From Luteolibacter sp. LG18 (GTDB lineage Bacteria; Verrucomicrobiota; Verrucomicrobiia; Verrucomicrobiales; Akkermansiaceae), in NCBI RefSeq assembly GCF_036322585.1, contig NZ_AP024600.1:4774001-4838000 (forward strand): DNA of 64,000 nt. The letters run 5' to 3'. Under the pieces are notes generated by a model that saw only the letters and a list, made by a program, of their open reading frames with translations, was not told the origin of the DNA and made no database searches. Shown one piece after another: positions 18,048 through 26,058 of the stretch (position 1 is the first letter of the stretch; every line of letters begins with the position of its first letter). The position numbers and the translations under genes are program-made.

Positions 18048-19007
18048 TCACGCCGTCCGCCTCCGCCACCACAGCAGCAGGCTGGCCACCATCACCGGCA
18101 GACACCCGCCCGGCTCCGGCACCGAGAAGTCATTGCCGTCATGGCCGGCCCACAGGTACCAATCGTTCCGCATCGATGAGCCGCCAGAGGCCATCGCGTA
18201 GAGGCCCTCACCCGCGGTGCCCTCCAGGCTCTTCGTGTGTGACTCGAACGCCAATGCCGGCTCCTCCATCACGGCCGGTTCCGTGACTTCCCCTGAAACG
18301 AAGGACGGGGCCGCCACGCCGAACAAGTCCTTCGCCGCCGCAAGGGCCGCCTCCTTCCATTCGATCACCGGTTCGATGTCATCGGCTGGCTTCACCACGG
18401 CCGACACATCCGTCTTGGCCACCGTCGGCACAACCGATTCCGGACTGGCATCCACTCCCGGATCGAACGGAATCGAAAACGCGTCGGTTCGCACCGGCAA
18501 CGGGTCATGGTGAACGACACCACTCTTTCCCACCTCACGGGAGGACGTCGCGGACGCCATCGTTTCCGAATGTCCGCTTGGTTTGATCCCCGATCCTTGG
18601 AGCGCCATCCACAACGCCACTCCGGCCGCCACCGCACCGACTCCTGCTGCAACCCGGCGCATCCCACGCCGGGGAGCTTTCTGCTCAGCAATCGGAAGCG
18701 GGCTGGCAGCGGACCGCACCGCCCGGCGCAGGTCGACCAGGAAAGAACGCTGCGACGCGACCGAAGCCAGAAACGCCGGCCGCGTGGCGAGCTTCTCCAT
18801 CAACGGCAGGTCCGCCGGGCGCTCGCCCATCAGCCAATCAAACGCCGCCTGCTCGTCCGGATCGGCGGGCACGAAAGGCACGACATTCTCCGGCAGCGCC
18901 ACCGGAGCGCCCGCCGCCGCCAGCAGCTCCGCCCGCATCGCATCCCCGAGATCGAAATCCGGAACCCCGAGCGAGCTTTCCAACAAATCCACGAAGGGGT
19001 CGTTCAC
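18048..19007 (-). CDS. Putative anti-sigma factor with PEP-CTERM tail
   Basis: 319 aa from a GTG at 19007 that overlaps the stop of the ECF sigma gene (GTGA), with a G-rich ribosome site upstream. The N-terminal 115 residues are helical and cytosolic, with no zinc (H-x3-C-x2-C) motif. A membrane helix follows (about residues 124-140), then a low-complexity outer part. The C-terminus, SVPEPGGCLPVMVASLLLWW followed by RRR, is a PEP-CTERM exosortase sorting signal. Pairing with the sigma gene suggests an anti-sigma role; the tail is unusual for one. Confidence 0.75.
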   Translation of the reverse strand: MNDPFVDLLESSLGVPDFDLGDAMRAELLAAAGAPVALPENVVPFVPADPDEQAAFDWLMGERPADLPLMEKLATRPAFLASVASQRSFLVDLRRAVRSAASPLPIAEQKAPRRGMRRVAAGVGAVAAGVALWMALQGSGIKPSGHSETMASATSSREVGKSGVVHHDPLPVRTDAFSIPFDPGVDASPESVVPTVAKTDVSAVVKPADDIEPVIEWKEAALAAAKDLFGVAAPSFVSGEVTEPAVMEEPALAFESHTKSLEGTAGEGLYAMASGGSSMRNDWYLWAGHDGNDFSVPEPGGCLPVMVASLLLWWRRRTA

Positions 19008-19516
19008 GAGTCCCCCCCTTCCACGCGCCAACGCTGGCGCAGTTGCTTCACCGCCAGATGGAGGAAGTAGCCGATGTTTCCCTGCGAGATCCCGGTGACC
19101 TCCTCGATCTCCCGGTAGCTGAGCCCCACCTGGAATTTCAACCGCACCAGTTCCCGCTCGCGGTCCGGCAGCTCCTCCACCAGCGAGGCGAGTTTCCTTT
19201 CCCGCTCACCGCGGTCGAGATGGTCGTGAGGCGACCCGCCCTCGTCATCGGGCAGATCGAAGCGGGCGAAATCGAGCCCGAAACTCACCACCTTCTGCCG
19301 TCGCAGGTAGTCGCTGACCACGTTCCGGCACACGGTGAAAAGCCACGCCGCGAGATTCTCCGGCATGCCCTTCTCCCGCAAACGGATCAAACGGAAAAAG
19401 GTTTCCTGCACCGCATCGCGTGCGAGCTCGCGGTCCGAGCACAGGGTGTAGGCGTGTTTCAGCAACGGCCGCTCGTAGCGGACGAGGATCTCCGCCAGCC
19501 AGTTCCCGGATTCCAT
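19004..19516 (-). CDS. ECF-family RNA polymerase sigma factor
   Basis: 170 aa from the ATG at 19516. Region 2 contains DAVQETFFRLIR and AAWLFTVCRNVVSDYLRRQK. Region 4 contains LPDRERELVRLKFQVGLSYREIEEVTG followed by NIGYFLHLAVKQLR. It is overlapped by the putative anti-sigma gene (4 bases) and starts 15 bases after the HEAT-like gene upstream, so all four genes from 20797 to 18048 may form one transcript. Confidence 0.92.
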   Translation of the reverse strand: MESGNWLAEILVRYERPLLKHAYTLCSDRELARDAVQETFFRLIRLREKGMPENLAAWLFTVCRNVVSDYLRRQKVVSFGLDFARFDLPDDEGGSPHDHLDRGERERKLASLVEELPDRERELVRLKFQVGLSYREIEEVTGISQGNIGYFLHLAVKQLRQRWRVEGGDS

Positions 19517-19530
19517 GGACGCCGCTTCGC

Positions 19531-20052
19531 TCACGGCGGCGGAGGCGAGGGTTCGGGATGGGCGATGAGCTCGGCGATCATTTCCCGGGCCGCGGGAGTC
19601 TCCGTCCACGGCGGCAGCTCGAGGAAATCCGCCGCCTCGCGGCAGGCCTGGATGTCAGCGGGATCACTCATTCGCGTGGCGGCCAACCGCAGCGCCGCGA
19701 TCCCATCCGGCTCTCCGAGCTGGATCAAGCCTTCACGGGCCGCGTTACGTAGATCCCGATCCGGCGAGCTGAGATAGGGCGAGATCCGCTTCACCGCGGC
19801 GGCCTCATAACTCGCCACCGCCTCCTCGATCACGGCCAATGCCTGATCCCGCTCCTCCGGAGGCACCGGCTCCGGAGTGCGGGACGACACCCGCTTCGGA
19901 TCGGGCTGCCGGGGGGCTGGCAGCTCCTTTCCAGCGGAAACCCGGTGCGCTTCAACCGCCGGATCCGGCCGGACGCCGACCTCGCGATGACGGGTGGCGA
20001 AGCCGAGCGAAATCGCGACGGCGAGCAGCGAGAAAGCGAGATAACGTTTCAT
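19531..20052 (-). CDS. Exported HEAT-like small protein (module copy 1)
   Basis: 173 aa from the ATG at 20052, with an N-terminal membrane or signal segment (MKRYLAFSLLAVAISLGFA). The C-terminal half, SSPDRDLRNAAREGLIQLGE and then RMSDPADIQACREAADFLEL, reads as one or two HEAT-like helical repeats. It is clearly paralogous to the gene at 45257-45715 (matching DVREAARDGLVRLGQ and RMTDPEEIKRMQETADWLDL). As there, it follows a related exported-protein gene. Confidence 0.8.
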   Translation of the reverse strand: MKRYLAFSLLAVAISLGFATRHREVGVRPDPAVEAHRVSAGKELPAPRQPDPKRVSSRTPEPVPPEERDQALAVIEEAVASYEAAAVKRISPYLSSPDRDLRNAAREGLIQLGEPDGIAALRLAATRMSDPADIQACREAADFLELPPWTETPAAREMIAELIAHPEPSPPPP

Positions 20053-20122
20053 GAATCGGAAAAAGGGGCACGCTCCCCGGCCACACCAGACGGACCGGAA
20101 AGCGTGCCGGATGCGCTCCACT

Positions 20123-20797
20123 TCAGGGAACGGCAACGCCCGGGAAGTAGGGCGTGAGGTTGATCGGGTTCGCCCGCTGCACCTTGTAGGTGCCGGTGTA
20201 GATGCTGTTGCCGGTGCCGCCCTTGCCGGAGAGGTCGAAGCTCTCCGTCCGGGTGATCACGGTGTTGCTGGAAGTGCCGATCTTGAGGACCGCCGATTTC
20301 AGCGTCTGCGTGCCGATGCCGCTGCCAGGGCCCGCCTTGACGGTGAGCGTGGTGTAGGCGCGGCGCGTCAGGGCCGGGAGCTCGGGGCTGTTCGCCGTGT
20401 CCTTGGTGGTCGTGCCGCTGTCCGCCTTGCCCTGCACCACCGGCTGGGTGAGCAGCGCGGCGGGAACCGCCACGGCCGCCTTGCCCTGCTTGGCGGCATA
20501 CAGGTTGCCCACGTCATTGGCATTGGTGAAGCGCGTGAGCACCCAGCCGCTGACGGAGCCGTCCAACAGGTTCGCGGCGCGCATCGCCTCCAGGATCTCA
20601 CGGTTGGTGAAACGGACGGAGGTGACCGCATAGGTCTTCTTGTTGCCGCCGTTCGGAAGCTGCTGCACGACGGGAGCGCCTTCGGTGACGATGGTGGCCG
20701 ACACGGCGATCGGGGCGTTCACGCCCGGCTTGATGGTCTGGCCATAGGCGGACGCGGCGCCGAGAAGCCCGGCGGTAACGAGGATGATGGATTTCAT
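20123..20797 (-). CDS. Exported protein of the duplicated module (copy 1)
   Basis: 224 aa from the ATG at 20797, with a clear signal peptide (MKSIILVTAGLLGAASAYGQ). A central block VRFTNREILEAMRAANLL, then GWVLTRFTN, aligns by eye with YRFGNRELLQLMVDNNII and GYTLVQKFNN in the gene at 44591. The rest is Thr/Ser/Gly-rich and beta-like. I recognise no family. It is followed by the HEAT-like gene in both places, so the two proteins may act together at the cell surface. Confidence 0.8.
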   Translation of the reverse strand: MKSIILVTAGLLGAASAYGQTIKPGVNAPIAVSATIVTEGAPVVQQLPNGGNKKTYAVTSVRFTNREILEAMRAANLLDGSVSGWVLTRFTNANDVGNLYAAKQGKAAVAVPAALLTQPVVQGKADSGTTTKDTANSPELPALTRRAYTTLTVKAGPGSGIGTQTLKSAVLKIGTSSNTVITRTESFDLSGKGGTGNSIYTGTYKVQRANPINLTPYFPGVAVP

Positions 20798-21185
20798 GAG
20801 GTAATTCGATGTTTCAAAGGTGAGCGCCGCGGACCGCTCGCCATGAACATCGAATGGGCGGAGGAATTCTTGGCGGAATTCGGAAAAATCCCGCGTGACG
20901 GTTCCGTCCCACATTCTTGGTAGCCGCGTTCGTGAGAACGTGGGCGGGGAAAATTCACCTCATCCCTGCGACACCGCTGCAAAACTTCCTGCCGCTCCGG
21001 GCGCGCAAAAGCATACTGGATCTGCACGAATCATCGCAAATCCTCACCACCCACGTTCTCACGAACGCGGCTACTTTGGGATCTCCCCGCTATGCCTCCC
21101 AAAGAAAGATGGGAGCAGTGATCACAACCACCAACAAAATCGCCCGACACGCTCGGAGAAGCCAAGGCGTCTTCATGGCCGCTGT
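20798..21185. other. Intergenic region with a REPIN
   Basis: 388 bases between the exported-protein gene and ftsK hold the REPIN at 20920-21074 and no supported gene. The part next to 20797 should contain the promoter of the sigma-factor transcript. Confidence 0.5.
20920..21074. repeat. REPIN: two facing GTAG palindromes
   Basis: GTAGCCGCGTTCGTGAGAACG (from 20920) and its exact reverse complement (ending 21074) face each other about 105 bases apart. The 25-bp ends match perfectly, each with a CGTTC/GAACG hairpin. Confidence 0.85.
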
Positions 21186-23645
21186 TTATTTCAAGTACAC
21201 CTCGCGCGGCTTCGCGCCATCGCCCGGTCCCACCACACCGCGGGACTCCAGGATATCCACCATGCGCGCGGCACGGGTGTAGCCGAGACGCAGGCGGCGC
21301 TGCAGCAGCGAGGTGCTGCATTTCTGCTCCTGGCGGGCCACCTCGATGCACTTGATGATGAGTTCCTCATCGGCATCCGAGATCTCCTCCTCGTCGTCAT
21401 CGCCACCGCCATCGATGGACGCCTGGATGTCGGTGGCGAAATTCGGCGAGGCCTGCGCGGCACAGTGATCGACCAACCGCTCGACCTCGTGGTCGGACAC
21501 GAAGGCCCCCTGGGCGCGCTCCAGTTTCGCGGAACCGGGCGGCAGGTAGAGCATGTCGCCCTTGCCCACCAGCTTGTCCGCGCCCTTGGTGTCGAGAATG
21601 ACGCGGGAATCGAGCGCGGAGGAAACCTGGAACGCGATGCGCGAGGGAATGTTCGCCTTGATGATGCCGGTGACCACGTCCGCGCGCGGCGTCTGGGTGG
21701 CGATGATGAGGTGGATGCCCGCGGCACGCGCCTTCTGCGCGATGCGCGCGATGCACATCTCGACGTCCGCCGGCGCGGTCTGCATCAGGTCCGCCAGCTC
21801 GTCGATCAGCACGACGATGTACGGATAGCGGTCCGGCATTTCATCCTCTTCCGGAATGAGATCCTCCTCATCGGCCTCCGGGCCGAGTTCGCCGGACTCC
21901 AACGCCGAAGCGATGGATTCGATGGCTTCCAGATCGACCTCCTCGTCCTCGGGTTCCGGTTCGGGCTCGGGAGCCGCCGGTTTCTCCGGGCGCACCCGCT
22001 GGTTGTAGGCGTCGAAATTGCGCACGCCGACCTTGGCGAAGACGCGGTAGCGCTTCTCCATCTCGTTGACGACCCACTTGAGCGCGGCCACCACCTTCTT
22101 CGGATCGGTGACCACCGGGACCACGAGGTGCGGCAGCTTGTTGTACATCTGCATCTCGACCACCTTCGGGTCCACCATGATGAACCGCAGTTCATCCGGG
22201 CCGAACTTGAAGAGCATCGAGGCGATGATCGAATTGATGCACACCGATTTACCCGAACCGGTGGCACCCGCGACGAGCAAGTGCGGCATCGCGGCAAGGT
22301 CGGCGATCACGGTCTTGCCGTAGACGTCCTTGCCCAGCGCCAGCGGAATCTTCTTCTTCGCGGACTTGAACTCCGGATCGTCGATCAGCTCGCGCAGCGG
22401 CACCGCCACCTTCTTCGAGTTCGCGATCTCGATGCCCACCGTGTCCTTGCCGGGAATCGGCGCGAGGATGTTGATGCGTTCCGCCTTGGTGGCGCGGGCG
22501 ATGTCCGCCTCGAGCTGTGAGATGCGGGACACGCGCAGGCCGGTGCTTGGATAGATCTCGTAGCGCGTGATCGTCGGGCCGCGGGTGATGTCGCCGGGAG
22601 TCACCTCGATGCCGAAGGCCTTCAGCGTCTCGATGATGATCTGCTGGTTCGAGAACAGCTCCTCACGGTTCGCCGCCTCCGGCACGTCGTCCTCCTCGAT
22701 CTTGTCGAGCAGGTCGTAGCCGGGCGTTTCGTAGTCCTCGTAGCCGGTCTGGCTGAGCGATTGGTGGGACGGCTTCTTGCGCTCGAACGGCTTCGCGCCG
22801 ATCGGAGCATCGACCATCCGCCGCTGGGACGCATCGATGATTTTCGGCACCGGCGTTTCCTTGAGCGTGAACTGGGTCTGGCCATCGTCCTCCGCCTCTG
22901 GAGCAGCCTGTGCTCCCGCCGCCTTCGCGGCCTCGCGTTCGCGGCGGCGCTGGTCCCGCTGGCGCTCACGCTCGGTGTCCAGCTCGGACTGGCGGGCGGC
23001 CGCCAGCCCGGCGGCCTCACGGCGCTCCAGATACTCATGGTAGCGCATGCGGCCGAGCCGGTAGCACGCCTTCAGAAACCGCACCGGTGGCTGGCCGGTG
23101 AAAAGGATGAGTGCCACCAGGTAACCGGTACCGAACAGCAACAGCGTGCCGATCCGCCCGATCAGGCGCTCGAACACATAGCCGCCCACGCCATAGCCGA
23201 CCACCCCGCCCGGGCTGATGATCCGGCAGCGAGCGGCCCAGTCCTTGAAAAAGTAATCCGCCGAGTGCAGCCACACCGCGCCCGCCACCAGCAGGATCAC
23301 GAAACCGAGGATCTTCCGCGGCCACAGAGCCCCCTCCTTCCATAGCTTCACCCCCCCGAACCACATCAACGTCACCGGAATCAACCAGGCGGTGGCTCCG
23401 AACAGGACGATCTGGATGAATGCCAGGATGCCGCCCACCGGACCGATCAGGTTGCCGCCCTTGGCATCCGACTTGTCCGCGAAGGGCTCCAGGAACCCGA
23501 CATGCGGCAGATCCGAGGGCGAGTAGGACACCAGCGAAAGCGCCAGCAGCAGCCCGGTCGCGAGCAGGATGATCCCGGTGATCTCGTTGGACCACTTGGA
23601 CGGTTCCGGCTCCTCGCCGCGCTTCTTGTTCTCAGGCCGCGCCAT
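21186..23645 (-). CDS. ftsK: DNA translocase FtsK/SpoIIIE
   Basis: 819 aa. The N-terminus has four membrane helices (about 24-42, 70-95, 108-125, 160-180), then a charged coiled linker. The motor has a Walker A in AGATGSGKSVCIN (about 465) and a Walker B in YIVVLIDELADLM. The C-terminal gamma winged helix, CSTSLLQRRLRLGYTRAARM, should read chromosome polarity sequences. Odd: an acidic insert of about 55 residues (about 550-605, rich in Glu/Asp/Pro) sits between the YNQRV block and Walker B, where most FtsK proteins have a short loop. It acts in chromosome segregation at the septum. Confidence 0.96.
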   Translation of the reverse strand: MARPENKKRGEEPEPSKWSNEITGIILLATGLLLALSLVSYSPSDLPHVGFLEPFADKSDAKGGNLIGPVGGILAFIQIVLFGATAWLIPVTLMWFGGVKLWKEGALWPRKILGFVILLVAGAVWLHSADYFFKDWAARCRIISPGGVVGYGVGGYVFERLIGRIGTLLLFGTGYLVALILFTGQPPVRFLKACYRLGRMRYHEYLERREAAGLAAARQSELDTERERQRDQRRREREAAKAAGAQAAPEAEDDGQTQFTLKETPVPKIIDASQRRMVDAPIGAKPFERKKPSHQSLSQTGYEDYETPGYDLLDKIEEDDVPEAANREELFSNQQIIIETLKAFGIEVTPGDITRGPTITRYEIYPSTGLRVSRISQLEADIARATKAERINILAPIPGKDTVGIEIANSKKVAVPLRELIDDPEFKSAKKKIPLALGKDVYGKTVIADLAAMPHLLVAGATGSGKSVCINSIIASMLFKFGPDELRFIMVDPKVVEMQMYNKLPHLVVPVVTDPKKVVAALKWVVNEMEKRYRVFAKVGVRNFDAYNQRVRPEKPAAPEPEPEPEDEEVDLEAIESIASALESGELGPEADEEDLIPEEDEMPDRYPYIVVLIDELADLMQTAPADVEMCIARIAQKARAAGIHLIIATQTPRADVVTGIIKANIPSRIAFQVSSALDSRVILDTKGADKLVGKGDMLYLPPGSAKLERAQGAFVSDHEVERLVDHCAAQASPNFATDIQASIDGGGDDDEEEISDADEELIIKCIEVARQEQKCSTSLLQRRLRLGYTRAARMVDILESRGVVGPGDGAKPREVYLK

Positions 23646-23838
23646 ATCGGGGGTCGGGGGAGCATCCCCCGCCGGACCTCAACCGGCAAGATTGTTTTCG
23701 CAACCGGAATATTCGGAATTCCGTAGGATCACCCCGAAAGCCCCGGCCACGTTCGGGGGAAACGCCCACCTCATCGGTGAATTCGACTGGCAGAACCAGC
23801 AATCCGCCGATAGCTTGGGCGAGCAAGCTTCGGCGCTC

Positions 23839-24024
23839 ATGGACAAGACGGTGACCCGGCGAACACTCAAGGACTTCAGGGATCGCGGCAATCCTTGGAA
23901 GGACCGCACCTATCAGGAGCGCTTCACCGCCGTGGCCGTCATCAGCGGAACCTGCCGGAACCATGGATCACCTGAACCAGGATTTTCTCGAGTTTATCGG
24001 ATTACTCGAAGAGGAGAACGTTGA
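23839..24024 (+). CDS. Small protein, possible partner of the nucleotidyltransferase
   Basis: 61 aa from the ATG at 23839, ending 62 bases inside the next gene in another frame. The sequence is charged and helical (TVTRRTLKDFRDRGNPWKDR) and has the normal codon bias of the region. Short genes of this kind often precede AbiEii/DUF6036-type nucleotidyltransferases and may be their antitoxin. I infer the link from position only. Confidence 0.5.
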   Translation: MDKTVTRRTLKDFRDRGNPWKDRTYQERFTAVAVISGTCRNHGSPEPGFSRVYRITRRGER

Positions 24025-24412
24025 ATACCTGATCGTCGGTGGCTATGCCGTCGGCGTCCATGGCTTTCCCCGCTACACGGGCGACATCGATTTCTTCGTG
24101 GCCATCCGGCCGGAAAACGCGGCAAAGCTGATCCGGGTGTTCGACCGCTTCGGATTCGGCGATATCGGACTTACCGACGCGGATTTCCTCCAAGAAGATT
24201 TCGTCATCGAGATCGGCCGGGAACCTCGGAAGATCCAAGTGCTGACAGGAATCGACGGCGTGACATTCGAGGAGTGCCTCGAAAACCGGATCGAAGTGGA
24301 CTATGACGGACTGCCGTTGAAGTTCATCGGCAAAGCGGATCTCATCCGCAATAAAGCCGCTTCAGGGCGGTCGAAGGATCAGATCGATTTGGCCGAGCTG
24401 GAGAAAAATTGA
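23963..24412 (+). CDS. Small nucleotidyltransferase-fold protein (DUF6036/AbiEii-like)
   Basis: 149 aa. YLIVGGYAVGVHGFPRYTGDIDFFV carries the GG and R-x-T-x-D-x-D motifs of minimal nucleotidyltransferases (Asp pair at about residues 41-43), and KFIGKADLIRNKAASGRSKDQ with a closing Asp matches the C-terminal helix of this group. Related proteins act as toxins that modify tRNA or as part of type IV toxin-antitoxin pairs. The overlapping small gene upstream fits such a pair. Confidence in the fold is high, in the role low. Confidence 0.8.
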   Translation: MDHLNQDFLEFIGLLEEENVEYLIVGGYAVGVHGFPRYTGDIDFFVAIRPENAAKLIRVFDRFGFGDIGLTDADFLQEDFVIEIGREPRKIQVLTGIDGVTFEECLENRIEVDYDGLPLKFIGKADLIRNKAASGRSKDQIDLAELEKN

Positions 24413-24492
24413 AACCCTCGTCGGGCCATCAAGGGATCATTGGTACTGTCTCCAACAGCACGGGAGCTACCTCAACGGCGTGTTGACCCAGA

Positions 24493-24870
24493 TCACTGGA
24501 ACGAACGATAGCCGATTCCCGAATCCCCCGGACCCATGCCGTAGTAGCCTCCCGCCATGCCGGTTTTCATCACCTTGGCTCCGACCGCCCGGCCATTGAC
24601 GATGCGGAAGTCCACTTCACTGGCTTCCGCGCGGTAATGCCAAATCTCGCCACCGTCACCGGAGGAGCGTTTGGAATTCGGCTCGCCCCAGCGCGCGAGG
24701 ATCTCTCCAACAGAAGGCGTCCGCCCCGCCGGATCTTCCGCCACTTGCCCCTTCCTTCCGATCCGGAAGGCCGAGTAATCCCGGTCATTGAAACGGACCA
24801 CACCCGCTCCAATGCAGCCCGGGAGGACCAACACGGAAATGGCGAACAACAATCGGGAGAACGCTTTCAT
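24493..24870 (-). CDS. Small lipoprotein, SmpA/OmlA-like
   Basis: 125 aa from the ATG at 24870. The signal peptide ends in a lipobox, LPGC (Cys at residue 19). The central TPSVGEILARWGEPNSKRSS resembles the helix-turn of SmpA/OmlA (BamE-like) lipoproteins, followed by a predicted strand (EIWHYRAEASEVDFRIVNGRAV). The C-terminus is Gly-rich. Location: outer or inner membrane face in the periplasm. Role unknown. Confidence 0.75.
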   Translation of the reverse strand: MKAFSRLLFAISVLVLPGCIGAGVVRFNDRDYSAFRIGRKGQVAEDPAGRTPSVGEILARWGEPNSKRSSGDGGEIWHYRAEASEVDFRIVNGRAVGAKVMKTGMAGGYYGMGPGDSGIGYRSFQ

Positions 24871-24967
24871 GGGTGAATGGCAAGTTCGATGGTCCCTTAC
24901 CGCTCTCATACGTTCGTAGAAGATCAATGATCTTTTCAATCGCCGGTCCCGTGGCAGCCTGACGGGC

Positions 24968-25903
24968 GTGGCTCCCATTACCTTCACCCCTCTCTACATG
25001 GATCGCGTCTGGGGCGGTCGTGAACTGGAACGCGTCTACGGCCGCACCCTGCCGGACGCCACCACGCCCATCGGGGAAGCCTGGGAAATCGTCGACCGCG
25101 ATCCGGAACAATCCGTGGTGAACTCCGGTCCCTTCGCCGGCAAATCCCTGCACGAGCTCTGGAGCCATCACCGCGGGGAGATCTTCGGCGAAGGCCTGCC
25201 GGACTCCGAGCGCTTTCCGATCCTGATCAAGATCCTGGATTCCCGCGACGATCTCTCGATCCAGGTTCATCCGCCGGTCGACAAGGCGGACGAACTCGGC
25301 GGCGAGCCGAAGACCGAGATGTGGGTGATCGCCGCCGCCGATCCCGGCGCGAGACTCTACGTCGGCCTGAAAAACGGCGTCGCCCGCTCCGATTTCGAGG
25401 CCGCCATCGCCGATGGCACCGTCGAGAAAGCCGTCCATGCCATCGCCCCTCAGCCCGGCGAATCGATCTTCATCCCCTCCGGACGCCTCCACGCCATCGG
25501 CGCGGGCCTGCTGATCCACGAGATCCAACAGAACTCCGACACCACCTACCGCGTGTTCGATTGGAACCGCATGGGTCTCGATGGCAAACCGCGTGCCCTG
25601 CACGTGGAGCAATCGCTGGCGAGCATCGACTTCGAGGACTTCGAGCCTGGCATGGACGTGCCGAATGGCGACGTGCTGGCCGAGTGTCCGTATTTCCGCA
25701 CCTCCCGCCACGAGCTGGCCGATGGCGCGCTGCTGGCCAATCCGGACCCCGGCCGCTTCACCATCGTCGGCGTGGTGGAAGGCGCGCTCGTCAGCACCGA
25801 CAACCGCCGTTTCGTGAAGGGCGATTACATTCTCCAACCGAAAGGCGCGTCACCGTTGGTTGCGGACGGCAACACGGTCGCCCTGCAAGTGGAGCTGCCG
25901 TGA
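24968..25903 (+). CDS. manA: Mannose-6-phosphate isomerase, class I
   Basis: 311 aa from a GTG at 24968, the short Bacillus-type form. It interconverts fructose-6-phosphate and mannose-6-phosphate. Zinc-site blocks are visible: SIQVHPPVDKADELGG (Gln and His), KTEMWVI (Glu), and LIHEIQQNSDTTYRVFDWNR with the catalytic Arg region. The start fits the family opening (PLYMDRVWGGREL). Divergent from the lipoprotein gene at 24870, with about 95 bases between. Confidence 0.93.
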   Translation: MAPITFTPLYMDRVWGGRELERVYGRTLPDATTPIGEAWEIVDRDPEQSVVNSGPFAGKSLHELWSHHRGEIFGEGLPDSERFPILIKILDSRDDLSIQVHPPVDKADELGGEPKTEMWVIAAADPGARLYVGLKNGVARSDFEAAIADGTVEKAVHAIAPQPGESIFIPSGRLHAIGAGLLIHEIQQNSDTTYRVFDWNRMGLDGKPRALHVEQSLASIDFEDFEPGMDVPNGDVLAECPYFRTSRHELADGALLANPDPGRFTIVGVVEGALVSTDNRRFVKGDYILQPKGASPLVADGNTVALQVELP

Positions 25904-26058
25904 GGAAGGAGTTGAGGCTTCAGCCGAGGAAGGTCTTCAAAGGGGGCGGAGGCTGGTGAGCAGGAATTCGGAACGAAGCGGACGATCGGGATGAAAAGCG
26001 GGTCCATTGGACTCGCCCTCCCTCTGAAGACCTTCCTCGCCTATAGGCTCAACTCCTC
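25902..26058. repeat. Facing pair of a GAGGAAGGAGTTGAG repeat
   Basis: GAGGAAGGAGTTGAGGCTTC and an adjoining GAGGAAGGTCTTCA (25902-25942) are repeated in inverted form at 26020-26058. A third copy lies at 13533-13575. The left end touches the stop codon of manA, and the right end overlaps the last codons of the M81 gene. Confidence 0.75.
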
